A DNA stretch of 64,000 nucleotides from Chromatiaceae bacterium. Lineage in GTDB: Bacteria > Pseudomonadota > Gammaproteobacteria > Chromatiales > Chromatiaceae. This document shows, piece by piece, positions 27,775-36,307 of the stretch; within the stretch, counting starts at the first letter, position 1; each line of letters starts with the position of its first letter. A model generated the notes under the pieces. It ran no database searches and had not been told where the DNA came from. It saw only the letters and a list, made by a program, of their open reading frames with translations. The stretch is from positions 1 to 64,000 of the forward strand of contig JACKMT010000006.1 in the NCBI GenBank assembly GCA_024235255.1, given 5' to 3'. Made by a program: the position numbers and the translations under genes.

Positions 27775-29217
27775 TCACCCCCGCCAGAATTCGGGTAACA
27801 GCAGGACGAGTACGGTGAATACCTCCAGCCGGCCAAGCAGCATGGTGAAGGTGGTGATCAGTTTACCCGGATCGCTGACCGAGGCGAAGCTGACCGCGAC
27901 CTCCCCCAGTCCAGGCCCCAGGTTGTTGATGGCGGTCGCCACCGCTGAAAACGCCGAGATATGATCCAGTCCCGTCGCCATCATGAGCAGCGTAAGCAGT
28001 ACAAAAATCACCATATAGGTGGCAAAGAAGCCCCATATAGCCTGCATAGTGGGTGCTTGAATGATCTGATCGCCGATGCGGATAGGTAACTGAGCTCGCG
28101 GATGGATCAGCTGACGAACTTCCCGCAAACCCTGTTTCGCGAGTAGCATAATCCGGATGACCTTCATGCCGCCGGCGGTGGAACCGCCGCAGCCGCCAAT
28201 GAAGCCGATGAAGATCAGCAGCACCGGCAGGAAGCTTGGCCAGTGGGAAAAATCCACGGTGCCGAAGCCGGTGCTGGTTATCACCGACACCACCTCAAAC
28301 ACGCCGTTGCGGAGACTGGATGTATAGCCGGGATACTCTCCGGTGTCTTCGAGTACCAGCGTAATCACCAGCACCGCCGTCAGGATCACCACCAGGAATG
28401 TCCGCACCTCCGCGTTCTGCAGATAATGGAGTGGATTGTGTGAACGCCATACCACGAAATGGACACTGAAATTGATCGCGCCAAGTGTCATGAACAGCAC
28501 CGCTATCAGTTCGATGGTAGCGCTTTTAAAGTATCCCAGGCTGGCATCGTGGGTGGAAAATCCACCCGTCGACACTGTGGCGAAGCTATGGCAGATGGCG
28601 TCGAACAGCGTCATACCGGCAGCCCAGTAAGCCAGCGTATTGGCTATCGTAAGACCGAGATAAAAAACCCACAAATAGCGCGCGGTCTGTCTCAATCTGG
28701 GGGTCAGTTTCTCCTCTTTGAAGGGGCCTGGGGCTTCCGCGCGGTATAGCTGCATACCACCGATACCGAGCATCGGCAGTATCGCGATCGCCAGCACCAC
28801 CATCCCCATCCCGCCCAGCCATTGTAAAAATTGGCGGTAGAAAAGGAAGGAGTTCGGCAGCGCGTCGAGACCGTTGATTACCGTGGCGCCGGTAGTCGTG
28901 AAGGCAGAGGCCGCTTCGAACACCGCGTCTACAAAACCCAGCTTACCGCTAAACATAAACGGCAGTGCGGCAACCGCGCTCAGGCCAAACCAGAAAATGA
29001 CCACGATCAGAAAACCGTCGCGGTTGTTGAGCTCCTGATGGGAGCCGCCCAGCACCATCAACAGCTTGCCGGTTACTACGGTAACCCCTATCGTGACCCA
29101 AAAATGGCCCAGATCGCTCTCTTCGTAGATCATCCCAACCATCACCGGAAGGAAAAGGAGGATGCTGAACCCAACTGAGCAGAGGCCAATGATGCGGGCA
29201 ATCGACTTAATGTGCAT
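27775..29217 (-). CDS. trkH: TrkH-family potassium uptake protein
   Basis: The 480-residue product starts at ATG 29217; a TTG seven codons upstream is alternative. It is an inner-membrane K+ (or Na+) channel-like subunit built of four M1-P-M2 repeats. Selectivity-loop glycines are seen in FTTTGATV, VSTGGFSTHD, ITSTGFGTVD and the last repeat NLGPGLGEV. GFIGGCGGSTAGGMKVIR is a strong TrkH signature. The regulatory TrkA is not in this window. Confidence 0.95.
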   Translation of the reverse strand: MHIKSIARIIGLCSVGFSILLFLPVMVGMIYEESDLGHFWVTIGVTVVTGKLLMVLGGSHQELNNRDGFLIVVIFWFGLSAVAALPFMFSGKLGFVDAVFEAASAFTTTGATVINGLDALPNSFLFYRQFLQWLGGMGMVVLAIAILPMLGIGGMQLYRAEAPGPFKEEKLTPRLRQTARYLWVFYLGLTIANTLAYWAAGMTLFDAICHSFATVSTGGFSTHDASLGYFKSATIELIAVLFMTLGAINFSVHFVVWRSHNPLHYLQNAEVRTFLVVILTAVLVITLVLEDTGEYPGYTSSLRNGVFEVVSVITSTGFGTVDFSHWPSFLPVLLIFIGFIGGCGGSTAGGMKVIRIMLLAKQGLREVRQLIHPRAQLPIRIGDQIIQAPTMQAIWGFFATYMVIFVLLTLLMMATGLDHISAFSAVATAINNLGPGLGEVAVSFASVSDPGKLITTFTMLLGRLEVFTVLVLLLPEFWRG

Positions 29218-29346
29218 AAGCGCCAGATTATCCTCCAATCATCAACCGCAGGAAATAGAACCTACCTCGACATCCCCCACGGCCGCCATCGATTCTGCTG
29301 TTGTGTCATTTTACCGCTTCGGATGAAGGCCGGAGCCAAGCTATTA

Positions 29347-30321
29347 TCAGCTGCTGATCGCGGTAACTATCGCCCGCCTTGGCGCCGGATAGCCTTCGAT
29401 GGTTCGTGATGGGTCAGATGGATCCAGATAATCGGCCAGCGACTCGAACCGCATCCATTCGGTCGCGCGCTGTTCTTCGGTGGTGGTGAAGCTGACATCG
29501 ACGATTCTGATGTCGCGGAAGCCGCAGCGAAGCAGCCAGCCTGCCAGCGTCTCGGGCGAGGGGATGAACCAGACGTTGCGCATCTTGGCGTAACGGCCGG
29601 AGGGGAGCAGTGTGGATCCTTCGGGGCCTTCGATCACCAGCGTCTCCAGTACCAGTTCACCGCCGCGCCGCAGGCAGCCGCGCAGCTCCAGCAGATGGTC
29701 CAGCGGCGAGCGCCGATGGTAGAGCACGCCCATCGAGAAGACGCTGTCGAAGGCGTGCAGTTCCGGTGGAATGTCTTCGATGCCGAGCGGCAGCAGATGC
29801 ACCGGCCATTGCGTACCGAGGAACTTTCCGATGGCGAGAAACTGGGCCAGATAGAGCTGGGTCGGGTCGATGCCGATCACCAGTTCGGCGCCGGCGCCAA
29901 TCATGCGCCAGCAGTGATAGCCGTTGCCGCAGCCGACATCCAGCACCCGGCGACCGTTGAGCGGCGTGATCGCCTGTTGCAGCCGCCGCCATTTCCAGTC
30001 GGAACGCCATTCGGTGTCGATATGCACACCGTGGATGTTGAAGGGTCCCTTGCGCCAGGGGTGCAGCTGTTTCAGTCCGGTTTCCAGATCGCGCAGCATC
30101 TCCGCCGGCAGTGCCTGCCGCGGCAGCGCGCTAATGCAATCACGGTCGAGTTCGACGCGCTGTGCGGAGATCCGCGGCAGTGCTTCGATATGCTGCATCC
30201 AGAGGTCGAAATCACCGTGGCGGCAGTTGCGGCACACCGCCATCTGTGAAGGCAGCAGCTCCGCCCAGGGGGCCAGCGGACCTTTGCGCATAATGGCGCA
30301 AAGGGGGCCTATGTCGATCAA
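29347..30321 (-). CDS. cmoB: tRNA U34 carboxymethyltransferase
   Basis: The 324-residue enzyme transfers the carboxymethyl group of carboxy-S-adenosylmethionine to 5-hydroxyuridine at tRNA position 34. It has the SAM-type motif VLDVGCGNGYHCWRM, WRKGPFNIHGVHIDTEWRSDWKW, FSMGVLYHRRSPL and a C-terminal TEWMRFESLADYL. The frame stays open upstream, but only the TTG at 30321 fits the family N-terminus (LIDIGPL...WAELLPSQ). That TTG overlaps the cmoA stop as TTGA, implying translational coupling. Confidence 0.95.
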   Translation of the reverse strand: MIDIGPLCAIMRKGPLAPWAELLPSQMAVCRNCRHGDFDLWMQHIEALPRISAQRVELDRDCISALPRQALPAEMLRDLETGLKQLHPWRKGPFNIHGVHIDTEWRSDWKWRRLQQAITPLNGRRVLDVGCGNGYHCWRMIGAGAELVIGIDPTQLYLAQFLAIGKFLGTQWPVHLLPLGIEDIPPELHAFDSVFSMGVLYHRRSPLDHLLELRGCLRRGGELVLETLVIEGPEGSTLLPSGRYAKMRNVWFIPSPETLAGWLLRCGFRDIRIVDVSFTTTEEQRATEWMRFESLADYLDPSDPSRTIEGYPAPRRAIVTAISS

Positions 30322-31052
30322 GGACGCGCCACCAGCGAGACGAAATTGAAGCATTGAAACCAGAGATCGGTGCGGCTGAATCCGGCGTCGGCCAACCGTG
30401 TGCAGTGCTGCTCCAGCGTCTCCGGGATCAGTACCTTCTCCAGCGCGCTGCGCTTGCGGCTGATCTCCAGTTCGTTGTAGCCGTTGGCGCGCTTGAAGGC
30501 ATGGTGCATATCGATCTGCAGCCGCTCCTGCTGTGGATCCTCGAAACTGATCTTTTCCGACAACAGCAGCAGTCCGCCGGGCCTCAGTCCCTGGTGGATA
30601 CTGCGCAACAGCTCCAGCCTCGCCGCAGGCGGAACGAACTGCAGCGTGAAGTTGAGAATCACCATCGAGGCGTTTGCAATCGGAATCTCCCGGATGTCGG
30701 CGTGGATCCACTCGATCGGCGTGGCCAGTTGTTGAAGCTGCGGCTGTTGTTGCGCCTGTTCGATCATATCCGGGGAGTTATCTACTGCCACAATGCGGCA
30801 CTTAGGCGCGGTTATGCTGCCGGCCAGCGCCAGCGCGCAGGCACCCAGCGAACACCCCAGGTCATAAACGACGGAATCCGGCTGAACATACTCCCCGGCC
30901 AATACGCCGAGCATGTTGATGACAGTGGCATATCCTGGCACAGACCGCTGAATCATATCGGGAAATACCTGTGCCACCCGCCGATCGAAAACAAACTCCG
31001 CAGGCGGCTGTTCCGGGTTCCGGTAGATTCTATCCCGATGGTTTTCTGACAT
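30318..31052 (-). CDS. cmoA: Carboxy-S-adenosyl-L-methionine synthase
   Basis: This 244-residue enzyme makes carboxy-SAM from SAM and prephenate, the donor used by CmoB. It has EFVFDRRVAQVFPDMIQRSVPGY at the N-terminus (family-typical, with the conserved arginine), VYDLGCSLGACALAL and FTLQFVPPAARLELL. The start is ATG 31052. It forms an operon with cmoB, overlapping it by four bases. Confidence 0.96.
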   Translation of the reverse strand: MSENHRDRIYRNPEQPPAEFVFDRRVAQVFPDMIQRSVPGYATVINMLGVLAGEYVQPDSVVYDLGCSLGACALALAGSITAPKCRIVAVDNSPDMIEQAQQQPQLQQLATPIEWIHADIREIPIANASMVILNFTLQFVPPAARLELLRSIHQGLRPGGLLLLSEKISFEDPQQERLQIDMHHAFKRANGYNELEISRKRSALEKVLIPETLEQHCTRLADAGFSRTDLWFQCFNFVSLVARP

Positions 31053-31134
31053 GGATGACAGGCATTGTCCGCGGTTGTTCCAGGCTGGATCGAGCGAAGT
31101 AATTATGCCATCGGGTGAACCTGGCGGACAGCGC

Positions 31135-31161
31135 AAAAAAAACCCAGCCAACTGCGCTGGG
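31135..31161 (-). terminator. Rho-independent terminator
   Basis: On the minus strand CCCAGC pairs with GCTGGG around a seven-base loop and is followed by eight T (31142-31135). It is placed ~205 bases after the thioesterase stop and ~80 bases before the cmoA start, so it may end either the thioesterase transcript or a separate small RNA. Confidence 0.8.
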
Positions 31162-31275
31162 CTTAGAAACTGAAATCACCAAAAGGAGTGAGGATGAGAG
31201 AAGTCCGGAGCCACCCGGCACTACTTCGATACTGCCTTTGTCCGGGTGTCTCCGAGCTTGGGATTATTTCATCAG
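31135..31275 (-). ncRNA. Candidate small RNA (two hairpins, terminator)
   Basis: Between the thioesterase and cmoA, a 12-of-13 base stem (31206-31218 with 31242-31254, CGGAGCCACCCGG and CCGGGTGTCTCCG) is followed on the minus strand by an unstructured pyrimidine-rich stretch (CTTCTCTCATCCTCACTCC). The strong terminator at 31135-31161 follows. Upstream lies an AT-rich segment with a perfect 16-base palindrome. Hairpin, single-stranded seed-like region and terminator is the layout of Hfq-dependent sRNAs. It could instead be the 3' untranslated region of the thioesterase mRNA. Confidence 0.4.
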
Positions 31276-31292
31276 TATCAAGCCGGTCGTGC

Positions 31293-31308
31293 ATTGATAA
31301 TTATCAAT
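31293..31308. promoter_or_regulatory. Perfect 16 bp palindrome, Fur-like in sequence
   Basis: ATTGATAATTATCAAT is a perfect palindrome in AT-rich DNA upstream of the candidate small RNA. It shares GATAAT/ATTATC elements with Fur sites but is shorter than a full 19-base box, so factor identity is inference. Confidence 0.4.
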
Positions 31309-31368
31309 TAACTAACATTTAAATTTATTAAATTCTAATTTAGTTTTTTGGTGCCGGTGAGTCCTCCA

Positions 31369-31791
31369 TTATTCACCCGACGGGGGGATAGAGTAGGTCC
31401 CGGTTGCGTGGGCCACCAGCTCATCATCTTCTGCAGTCAACACGGAGACCTCCAGTACCGCCAGGCGCTTGCCCAGTTTGATGATCGTTCCTTCGGCCAG
31501 CAGGTCGGTCTGCATCGGTTTGCGCAGAAAATTGATGTTGAAATTGGTGGTTACCGCCAATTTGACTTTTCCGATCAGCCCCAGTACGACGGCGTACATA
31601 CAGGCATCCGCCAGCATCATCATGTGGGGTCCGGAAATAGTGCCGCCCGGACGGGTCGAGCTGGCCAGATAGGGGAGCCGCATGACCGCCCGGCCAGCCT
31701 CCATCTGTTCCAGCCGCATACCCATGTCCCTGGCCCACTGCAACTCCTCTTTCAGTATGTGGTTGAATTCGTCGCTGCTTATTTTCGGCAT
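31369..31791 (-). CDS. PaaI/DUF4442-type hotdog-fold thioesterase
   Basis: ATG 31791 has GGAGCGACAG upstream and gives a 140-residue protein of usual hotdog length. RPGGTISGPHMMMLADACMYAVVLGLIG matches the PaaI-type active-site helix region, and NFNINFLRKP follows. It is expected to hydrolyse a small or aromatic acyl-CoA. It lies 94 bases downstream of the acyl-CoA dehydrogenase on the same strand, so joint control in acyl-CoA metabolism is likely. Confidence 0.85.
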   Translation of the reverse strand: MPKISSDEFNHILKEELQWARDMGMRLEQMEAGRAVMRLPYLASSTRPGGTISGPHMMMLADACMYAVVLGLIGKVKLAVTTNFNINFLRKPMQTDLLAEGTIIKLGKRLAVLEVSVLTAEDDELVAHATGTYSIPPSGE

Positions 31792-31908
31792 CTGTCGCTC
31801 CGCCGGGTTGTCCCGGGCCAGACCTTTCCGGTAGTTTGGAAACAAGGGATTCTGTGTAAAACACGATGTTATGGATTAAATAGTATCTATAACTTCAAGA
31901 AAGTAATA

Positions 31909-33696
31909 TCAAAAGTCGGTATCCCGCATATCCATCAGAAGATCCGATCCCGATCGGACCGCCATGTTGAGTGCATGAATCTGGGGCAGCAGCCGGCCCA
32001 GAAAAAAACCACCGGTCTGGATTTTGCTGCGATAAAAATCAACCTCGTTTCCGTCACGATTTTCCAGCGCAACGGCAATCATCCGCAGCCACATCCAGGC
32101 GCTGGTGGTCAGGGCGAATATCCGCAGGTAGTCGGTGGCGGCGGCACCCAATTGGTTCGGATTTTCGCTGCCCTGTTCAGTCAGCCACGCGGTCAGGTCA
32201 CGCAACAGATTCAGGGCTTCGATGAAGGGTGTGAGATAAGGCTGGAGCGGTTGATTAGTACGCTGTTGCTCGATGTAGTCGGCCAACAGCCGGAAGAAGC
32301 GGTCGGGCAGGCGCCCGTCGTGGATGAAAAGCTTGCGGCGCACCAGATCCAGCGCCTGAACGCCGTTGGTTCCCTCATAGATCTGGGCGATGCGGGCATC
32401 GCGCACGAATTGTTCCATGCCCCATTCGCTGATATAGCCGTGACCGCCGAAGACCTGCTGGCAAAGGGCGGTGGTTTCGTAGCCGTAGTCACTGAAGAAA
32501 GCCTTTATCACCGGCGTAATAAGCGAGACCAGATCGTCAGCTTCGGCGCGCTTGGCGGCATCCGGATGGCGGTGACTCAGGTCGATGTTAACCGCGGTCC
32601 ACACCGCAACGGCTCTGGCTCCCTCATTGTAAGCGCGGGTCGTAAGCAGCATGCGCCGGATATCTGGATGCACCAGCAGCGGATCTGCACTCAGCTGCGG
32701 CGCCGCGCTGCCGCCGGCGGCGCGGCTCTGCAGCCGGTCCCGGGCGTATGCCACTGCGTTCTGATAGGCGACCTCTCCCAATCCCAGCCCCTGAATGCCG
32801 ATGGCCAGGCGCTCCGCGTTCATCATGGTAAACATGCAGGCGAGACCGCGGTGTTCCGGTCCGATCAGAAAGCCCTGCGCATTATCGAAATTGAGCACAC
32901 AGGTCGATGATCCCTTAATTCCCATTTTCTGTTCGATGGCACCGCAACTGACATGGTTGCGTTGAGCCGGTTCATTGTCGTCGTCGGGCAGGAATTTTGG
33001 CACCAGAAACAGGCTGATGCCCTTGATGCCCTCCGGTGAGCCGGGCAGACGCGCCAGCACCAGGTGAATGATGTTTTCGGTCAGGTCCTGCTCGCCGCCG
33101 GTGATAAATATCTTCGTGCCGGTAATCCCGTAGCTGCCGTCCGGACGCGGTTCCGCTTTGGTGCGGACCAGGCCCAGATCGGTTCCGGCTTGGGATTCCG
33201 TCAGGCACATGGTGCCGCTCCAAACCCCCTCCACCATTTTCGGCAGATAGCGTGCTTTCAGTTCATCGTCGGCATGACTGTTGATGGCAGAAATGGCGCC
33301 GCGGGTGAGGCCGGGGTAGAGGCTGAACGAGACATTGGCCGAAGTGAGCATCTCCTCCAGCATGAAGCTTATCGTCTCCGGCAGCCCTTGACCGCCCCAC
33401 TCGGGGTCTACTGCCAACGATCCCCAGCCGCCCTCTATATAGGCGTTGTAGGCCTCCTTGAAGCCGTCGGGAGTCGTGACTTCGCCTGCCTCGAAGCGGC
33501 ACCCCTGCTTGTCGCCGAGCTGATTCAACGGCTGGATCTTCTGTTCGAACAGTTTGGCGCCCTCTTCCAGGATCGCATCCACCAGGTCGGCGGTTGTCTC
33601 CTCGAAGCCGGGGAGCGAGGCGAGTGTCTGATCAGCGTTTAATAATTCATGGTAGACGAACTGCAGATCGCGGATTGGGGCTCGATAGCTGGGCAT
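31909..33696 (-). CDS. Acyl-CoA dehydrogenase of the ~600-residue DmdC-like group
   Basis: The start at ATG 33696 gives 595 residues beginning MPSYRAPIRDLQFVYHELL, the usual opening of this subgroup (family of 3-methylmercaptopropionyl-CoA dehydrogenase and related enzymes). FAD- and substrate-domain strings include MCLTESQAGTDLGLVRT, ITGTKIFITGGEQDL and the C-terminal QVFGGHGYISEWGMEQFVRDARI. The long C-terminal extension is characteristic. True substrate unknown. It is divergent from etfBA, whose product accepts electrons from such enzymes, so shared control is plausible. Confidence 0.93.
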   Translation of the reverse strand: MPSYRAPIRDLQFVYHELLNADQTLASLPGFEETTADLVDAILEEGAKLFEQKIQPLNQLGDKQGCRFEAGEVTTPDGFKEAYNAYIEGGWGSLAVDPEWGGQGLPETISFMLEEMLTSANVSFSLYPGLTRGAISAINSHADDELKARYLPKMVEGVWSGTMCLTESQAGTDLGLVRTKAEPRPDGSYGITGTKIFITGGEQDLTENIIHLVLARLPGSPEGIKGISLFLVPKFLPDDDNEPAQRNHVSCGAIEQKMGIKGSSTCVLNFDNAQGFLIGPEHRGLACMFTMMNAERLAIGIQGLGLGEVAYQNAVAYARDRLQSRAAGGSAAPQLSADPLLVHPDIRRMLLTTRAYNEGARAVAVWTAVNIDLSHRHPDAAKRAEADDLVSLITPVIKAFFSDYGYETTALCQQVFGGHGYISEWGMEQFVRDARIAQIYEGTNGVQALDLVRRKLFIHDGRLPDRFFRLLADYIEQQRTNQPLQPYLTPFIEALNLLRDLTAWLTEQGSENPNQLGAAATDYLRIFALTTSAWMWLRMIAVALENRDGNEVDFYRSKIQTGGFFLGRLLPQIHALNMAVRSGSDLLMDMRDTDF

Positions 33697-33937
33697 GGTC
33701 GGTAGCTCCCTATAGCCAGGTGGTTCAGGTGAGAGACGCCAAGGTGCGGGAATTGTGATCCGCAACGGCGAAATTAATAAAAATGCAACTCCAGGGCGGC
33801 GAAAATATCGGCAACCCGATGCCTGAATTCGTATCCTGCGGAACAGGCGAACGGCAATGATAGTCGAGACTTATGATATAGTTACCCGCGTTTGTTTCGC
33901 GTTTCAAGGTAACCTCTTCCAGTCGATGCCTGCTGCA

Positions 33938-33965
33938 TTGACGTTTACGTTAACGTCATTATACT
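33938..33965 (+). promoter_or_regulatory. etfBA promoter overlapped by an 18-of-20 palindromic operator
   Basis: TTGACG (33938-33943), 16 bases, TATACT (33960-33965). The spacer and -35 are covered by TGACGTTTACGTTAACGTCA (33939-33958), which equals its reverse complement except at one base pair on each side of the centre. ACGTWWACGT-type palindromes are associated in my memory with LiuR/MerR-type regulators of branched-chain and fatty acid catabolism; that link is inference. Confidence 0.6.
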
Positions 33966-34052
33966 GAGGCCGGCTTAGGGGTCAATTCAATGCTGTTATA
34001 ACCACAACGAACAGTTGCTTTTAATACAACTAAATGAAATGAAGGGTGAGCG

Positions 34053-34802
34053 ATGAAAATCTTAGTCGCAGTCAAAAGGGTCGTTGACTACAACGTAAAA
34101 ATCCGGGTCAAGGCGGATCAAACCGGCGTTGACACAGCCAATGTGAAAATGTCCATGAATCCTTTCGACGAGATCGCAGTCGAGGAGGCGATTCGCATCA
34201 AGGAGGCCGGAAAGGCGGAGGAGGTGGTGGTCGTCTCTCTGGGCGTGGCCCAGTGCCAGGAGACCATCCGCTATGCGCTGGCGCTGGGCGCCGACCGCGG
34301 CATTTTAGTGCAGAGCGACGATGAGTTGCAGCCGTTGGCGGTGGCCAAGCTGCTGAAATTCGTTGTCGATCGTGAAAATCCCGACCTGGTGATTCTGGGC
34401 AAGCAGGCGATCGATGACGACAGCAATCAGACCGGGCAGATGCTCGCCGCGCTGCTGGCATGGTCGCAGGCCACATTCGCGTCAAAAGTCGTATTGGGGG
34501 AGGGCGATGCGAGTGTCACCCGGGAGATCGACGGTGGGCTGGAAACCATCAAAATTGGCCTGCCGGCAGTCATTACCACGGATTTGCGTCTGAACGAACC
34601 GCGCTACGCAAAGTTGCCGAATATCATGAAGGCGAAGAAAAAGCCGCTCGAGGTGATTCCGGCGGCGGAGACCGGAGTGGATATAGCGTCTCGCCTGGTG
34701 ACGCTGAAGGTGACCGAGCCGCCGCAGCGGGAGGCGGGCATCAAGGTGGGGAGCGTCACGGAACTGCTCGACAAACTGCGTAACGAAGCGAAGGTGATCT
34801 GA
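34053..34802 (+). CDS. etfB: Electron transfer flavoprotein, beta subunit
   Basis: This 249-residue subunit starts MKILVAVKRVVDYNVKIRVK with the family signature regions VKMSMNPFDEIAVEEAIRIKE and the AMP-binding LVILGKQAIDDDSNQTGQMLAALL. With EtfA it carries electrons from acyl-CoA dehydrogenases to ETF-quinone oxidoreductase. Its stop overlaps the etfA start (TGATG). Likely electron donors in the window are the dehydrogenases at 31909 and 49148. Confidence 0.97.
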   Translation: MKILVAVKRVVDYNVKIRVKADQTGVDTANVKMSMNPFDEIAVEEAIRIKEAGKAEEVVVVSLGVAQCQETIRYALALGADRGILVQSDDELQPLAVAKLLKFVVDRENPDLVILGKQAIDDDSNQTGQMLAALLAWSQATFASKVVLGEGDASVTREIDGGLETIKIGLPAVITTDLRLNEPRYAKLPNIMKAKKKPLEVIPAAETGVDIASRLVTLKVTEPPQREAGIKVGSVTELLDKLRNEAKVI

Positions 34803-35734
34803 TGACTATTCTGGTAATTGCTGAACACGACAATAACGAACTGAAGGCTGCCACGCTGAACACGGTTGCCGCAGCCGAAAAACTTGGCGCGGAGATAGCG
34901 CTGCTGGTTGCCGGCCACAACTGTAGTGCCGTCGCCGAAGCGGGTGCCAGGGTCGCGAGAATAAACAAGGTGCTGGTTGCAGATAGTGAGAGCTACAGCC
35001 ATCCCCTGGCGGAGAGCCTGGCGAAACTGATCGTCAGTCTGGCAGCGGGCTATAGTCATATTCTGGCGCCTGCCACCACCTCAGGCAAAAATTTTATGCC
35101 GCGCGTAGCGGCACAGCTTGACATGGCGCAGATTTCGGAAATCGTCGCGGTGGAGTCGGAGGATACCTTCGTCCGGCCGATTTACGCCGGCAACGCGCTG
35201 CAGACGGTGCAGAGCAAAGACAGCATCAAGCTGATTACCGTGCGTAGCACCGGATTCGATGCGGTTGCAGCAGAGGGTGGCGGTGCGGCGATTGAGCAGA
35301 TCGCCGCAGCGGATGCGTTTCCCGGAGCCAGCTTCGTCGGTCAGGAGCTGACGGTTTCGGAGCGCCCCGAATTGACCAGCGCCAGGGTGGTGATTTCCGG
35401 TGGCCGGGGTATGGGCAGCGGCGAGAATTTCAAGCTGATAGAAGCTGTAGCGGATAAACTGGGTGCTGCCATCGGCGCTTCGCGCGCTGCGGTTGATGCC
35501 GGTTTCGTTCCCAATGACTATCAGGTGGGCCAGACCGGCAAGATTGTCGCGCCCGAGCTCTACATTGCAGTCGGTATATCAGGTGCCATCCAGCATCTGG
35601 CCGGCATGAAGGAGAGCAAGGTGATCGTCGCCATCAATAAAGATGAAGAGGCACCCATTTTTCAGGTGGCCGATTATGGACTGGTTGCCGACCTGTTTGA
35701 CGCGTTGCCGGAGTTGGCGGAAGCACTGGGCTAA
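34802..35734 (+). CDS. etfA: Electron transfer flavoprotein, alpha subunit
   Basis: This 310-residue subunit has the FAD-binding C-terminal domain ARVVISGGRGMGSGENF, QVGQTGKIVAPELYIAVGISGAIQH and VAINKDEEAPIFQVADYGLVADLF. Length and order (etfB then etfA, one-base overlap) match the housekeeping ETF of proteobacteria. It is convergent with the PilZ gene 29 bases downstream; no terminator was picked out. Confidence 0.97.
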   Translation: MTILVIAEHDNNELKAATLNTVAAAEKLGAEIALLVAGHNCSAVAEAGARVARINKVLVADSESYSHPLAESLAKLIVSLAAGYSHILAPATTSGKNFMPRVAAQLDMAQISEIVAVESEDTFVRPIYAGNALQTVQSKDSIKLITVRSTGFDAVAAEGGGAAIEQIAAADAFPGASFVGQELTVSERPELTSARVVISGGRGMGSGENFKLIEAVADKLGAAIGASRAAVDAGFVPNDYQVGQTGKIVAPELYIAVGISGAIQHLAGMKESKVIVAINKDEEAPIFQVADYGLVADLFDALPELAEALG

Positions 35735-35762
35735 TCGAAACAAAGGTACAGATTCCGTTGCG

Positions 35763-36170
35763 TCAATGTCTGAACGCATTGGCGTAACGGGATATCCACT
35801 CCATCGCCGCCTCCTCGCTGGTCAACTGCCGGCCCTCCTCATCCTGTACTTTCCAGCGGTAACGCTCGATATGACACAGCTGATCGATCATCTGTGCCCG
35901 GTGTTCGGATTGCGGATTGTCGAACCGCACGCCCACTTCGTAACGATGGTCGGTTTTATGGCACCAGACCACGCAGCCATCCACATCGAAAAAGTGCTTG
36001 CCCAAGGGGATTCTAATGTGAATTGAGGCGCCGGGCCGAACGCCGATCCGGGTGGAAAAAGCGAGCCCGCCACTGCTTATGTTTACCAGTCGTTCATGGG
36101 CTGCCTGATTTTTCAATTCGAGCGAAAACTCAAGCGGCATTTCCGAAAGGTGTCTGTGGTGTCCGCGCAT
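35763..36170 (-). CDS. PilZ-domain protein
   Basis: This 135-residue protein has the c-di-GMP-binding features of PilZ: N-terminal arginines in RGHHR (in place of RxxxR) and NISSGGL matching D/NxSxxG. VDGCVVWCHKT and YEVGVRFDN complete the beta barrel. The C-terminal ~35 residues form a helix. It is a probable effector for the cyclases at 1431 and 16048, or a housekeeping c-di-GMP receptor. Monocistronic. Confidence 0.88.
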   Translation of the reverse strand: MRGHHRHLSEMPLEFSLELKNQAAHERLVNISSGGLAFSTRIGVRPGASIHIRIPLGKHFFDVDGCVVWCHKTDHRYEVGVRFDNPQSEHRAQMIDQLCHIERYRWKVQDEEGRQLTSEEAAMEWISRYANAFRH

Positions 36171-36307
36171 GTGGCACTCCTTGGTTGGATATTACCAACT
36201 GCCTGCCCCATGCCATTGACTTTTGACTAGCGATGCAGGTTGACCGGGACAGAATTCCTATTTTTGGGACGCTGTTTGTGAGCGGGAAATAGCCTCCCCA
36301 ACTTGAC

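Noticed and set aside
30322..30711. A 130-codon in-frame N-terminal extension of cmoB
   Set aside because: It overlaps cmoA on the same strand in another frame, is Arg/Gln-rich and has no CmoB homology; the family N-terminus begins at TTG 30321.
31348..32910. A 520-codon open frame on the plus strand
   Set aside because: It lies fully antisense to the thioesterase and the acyl-CoA dehydrogenase, both with clear family motifs. Long antisense frames are expected from GC-biased codons; the peptide has no recognisable domain.
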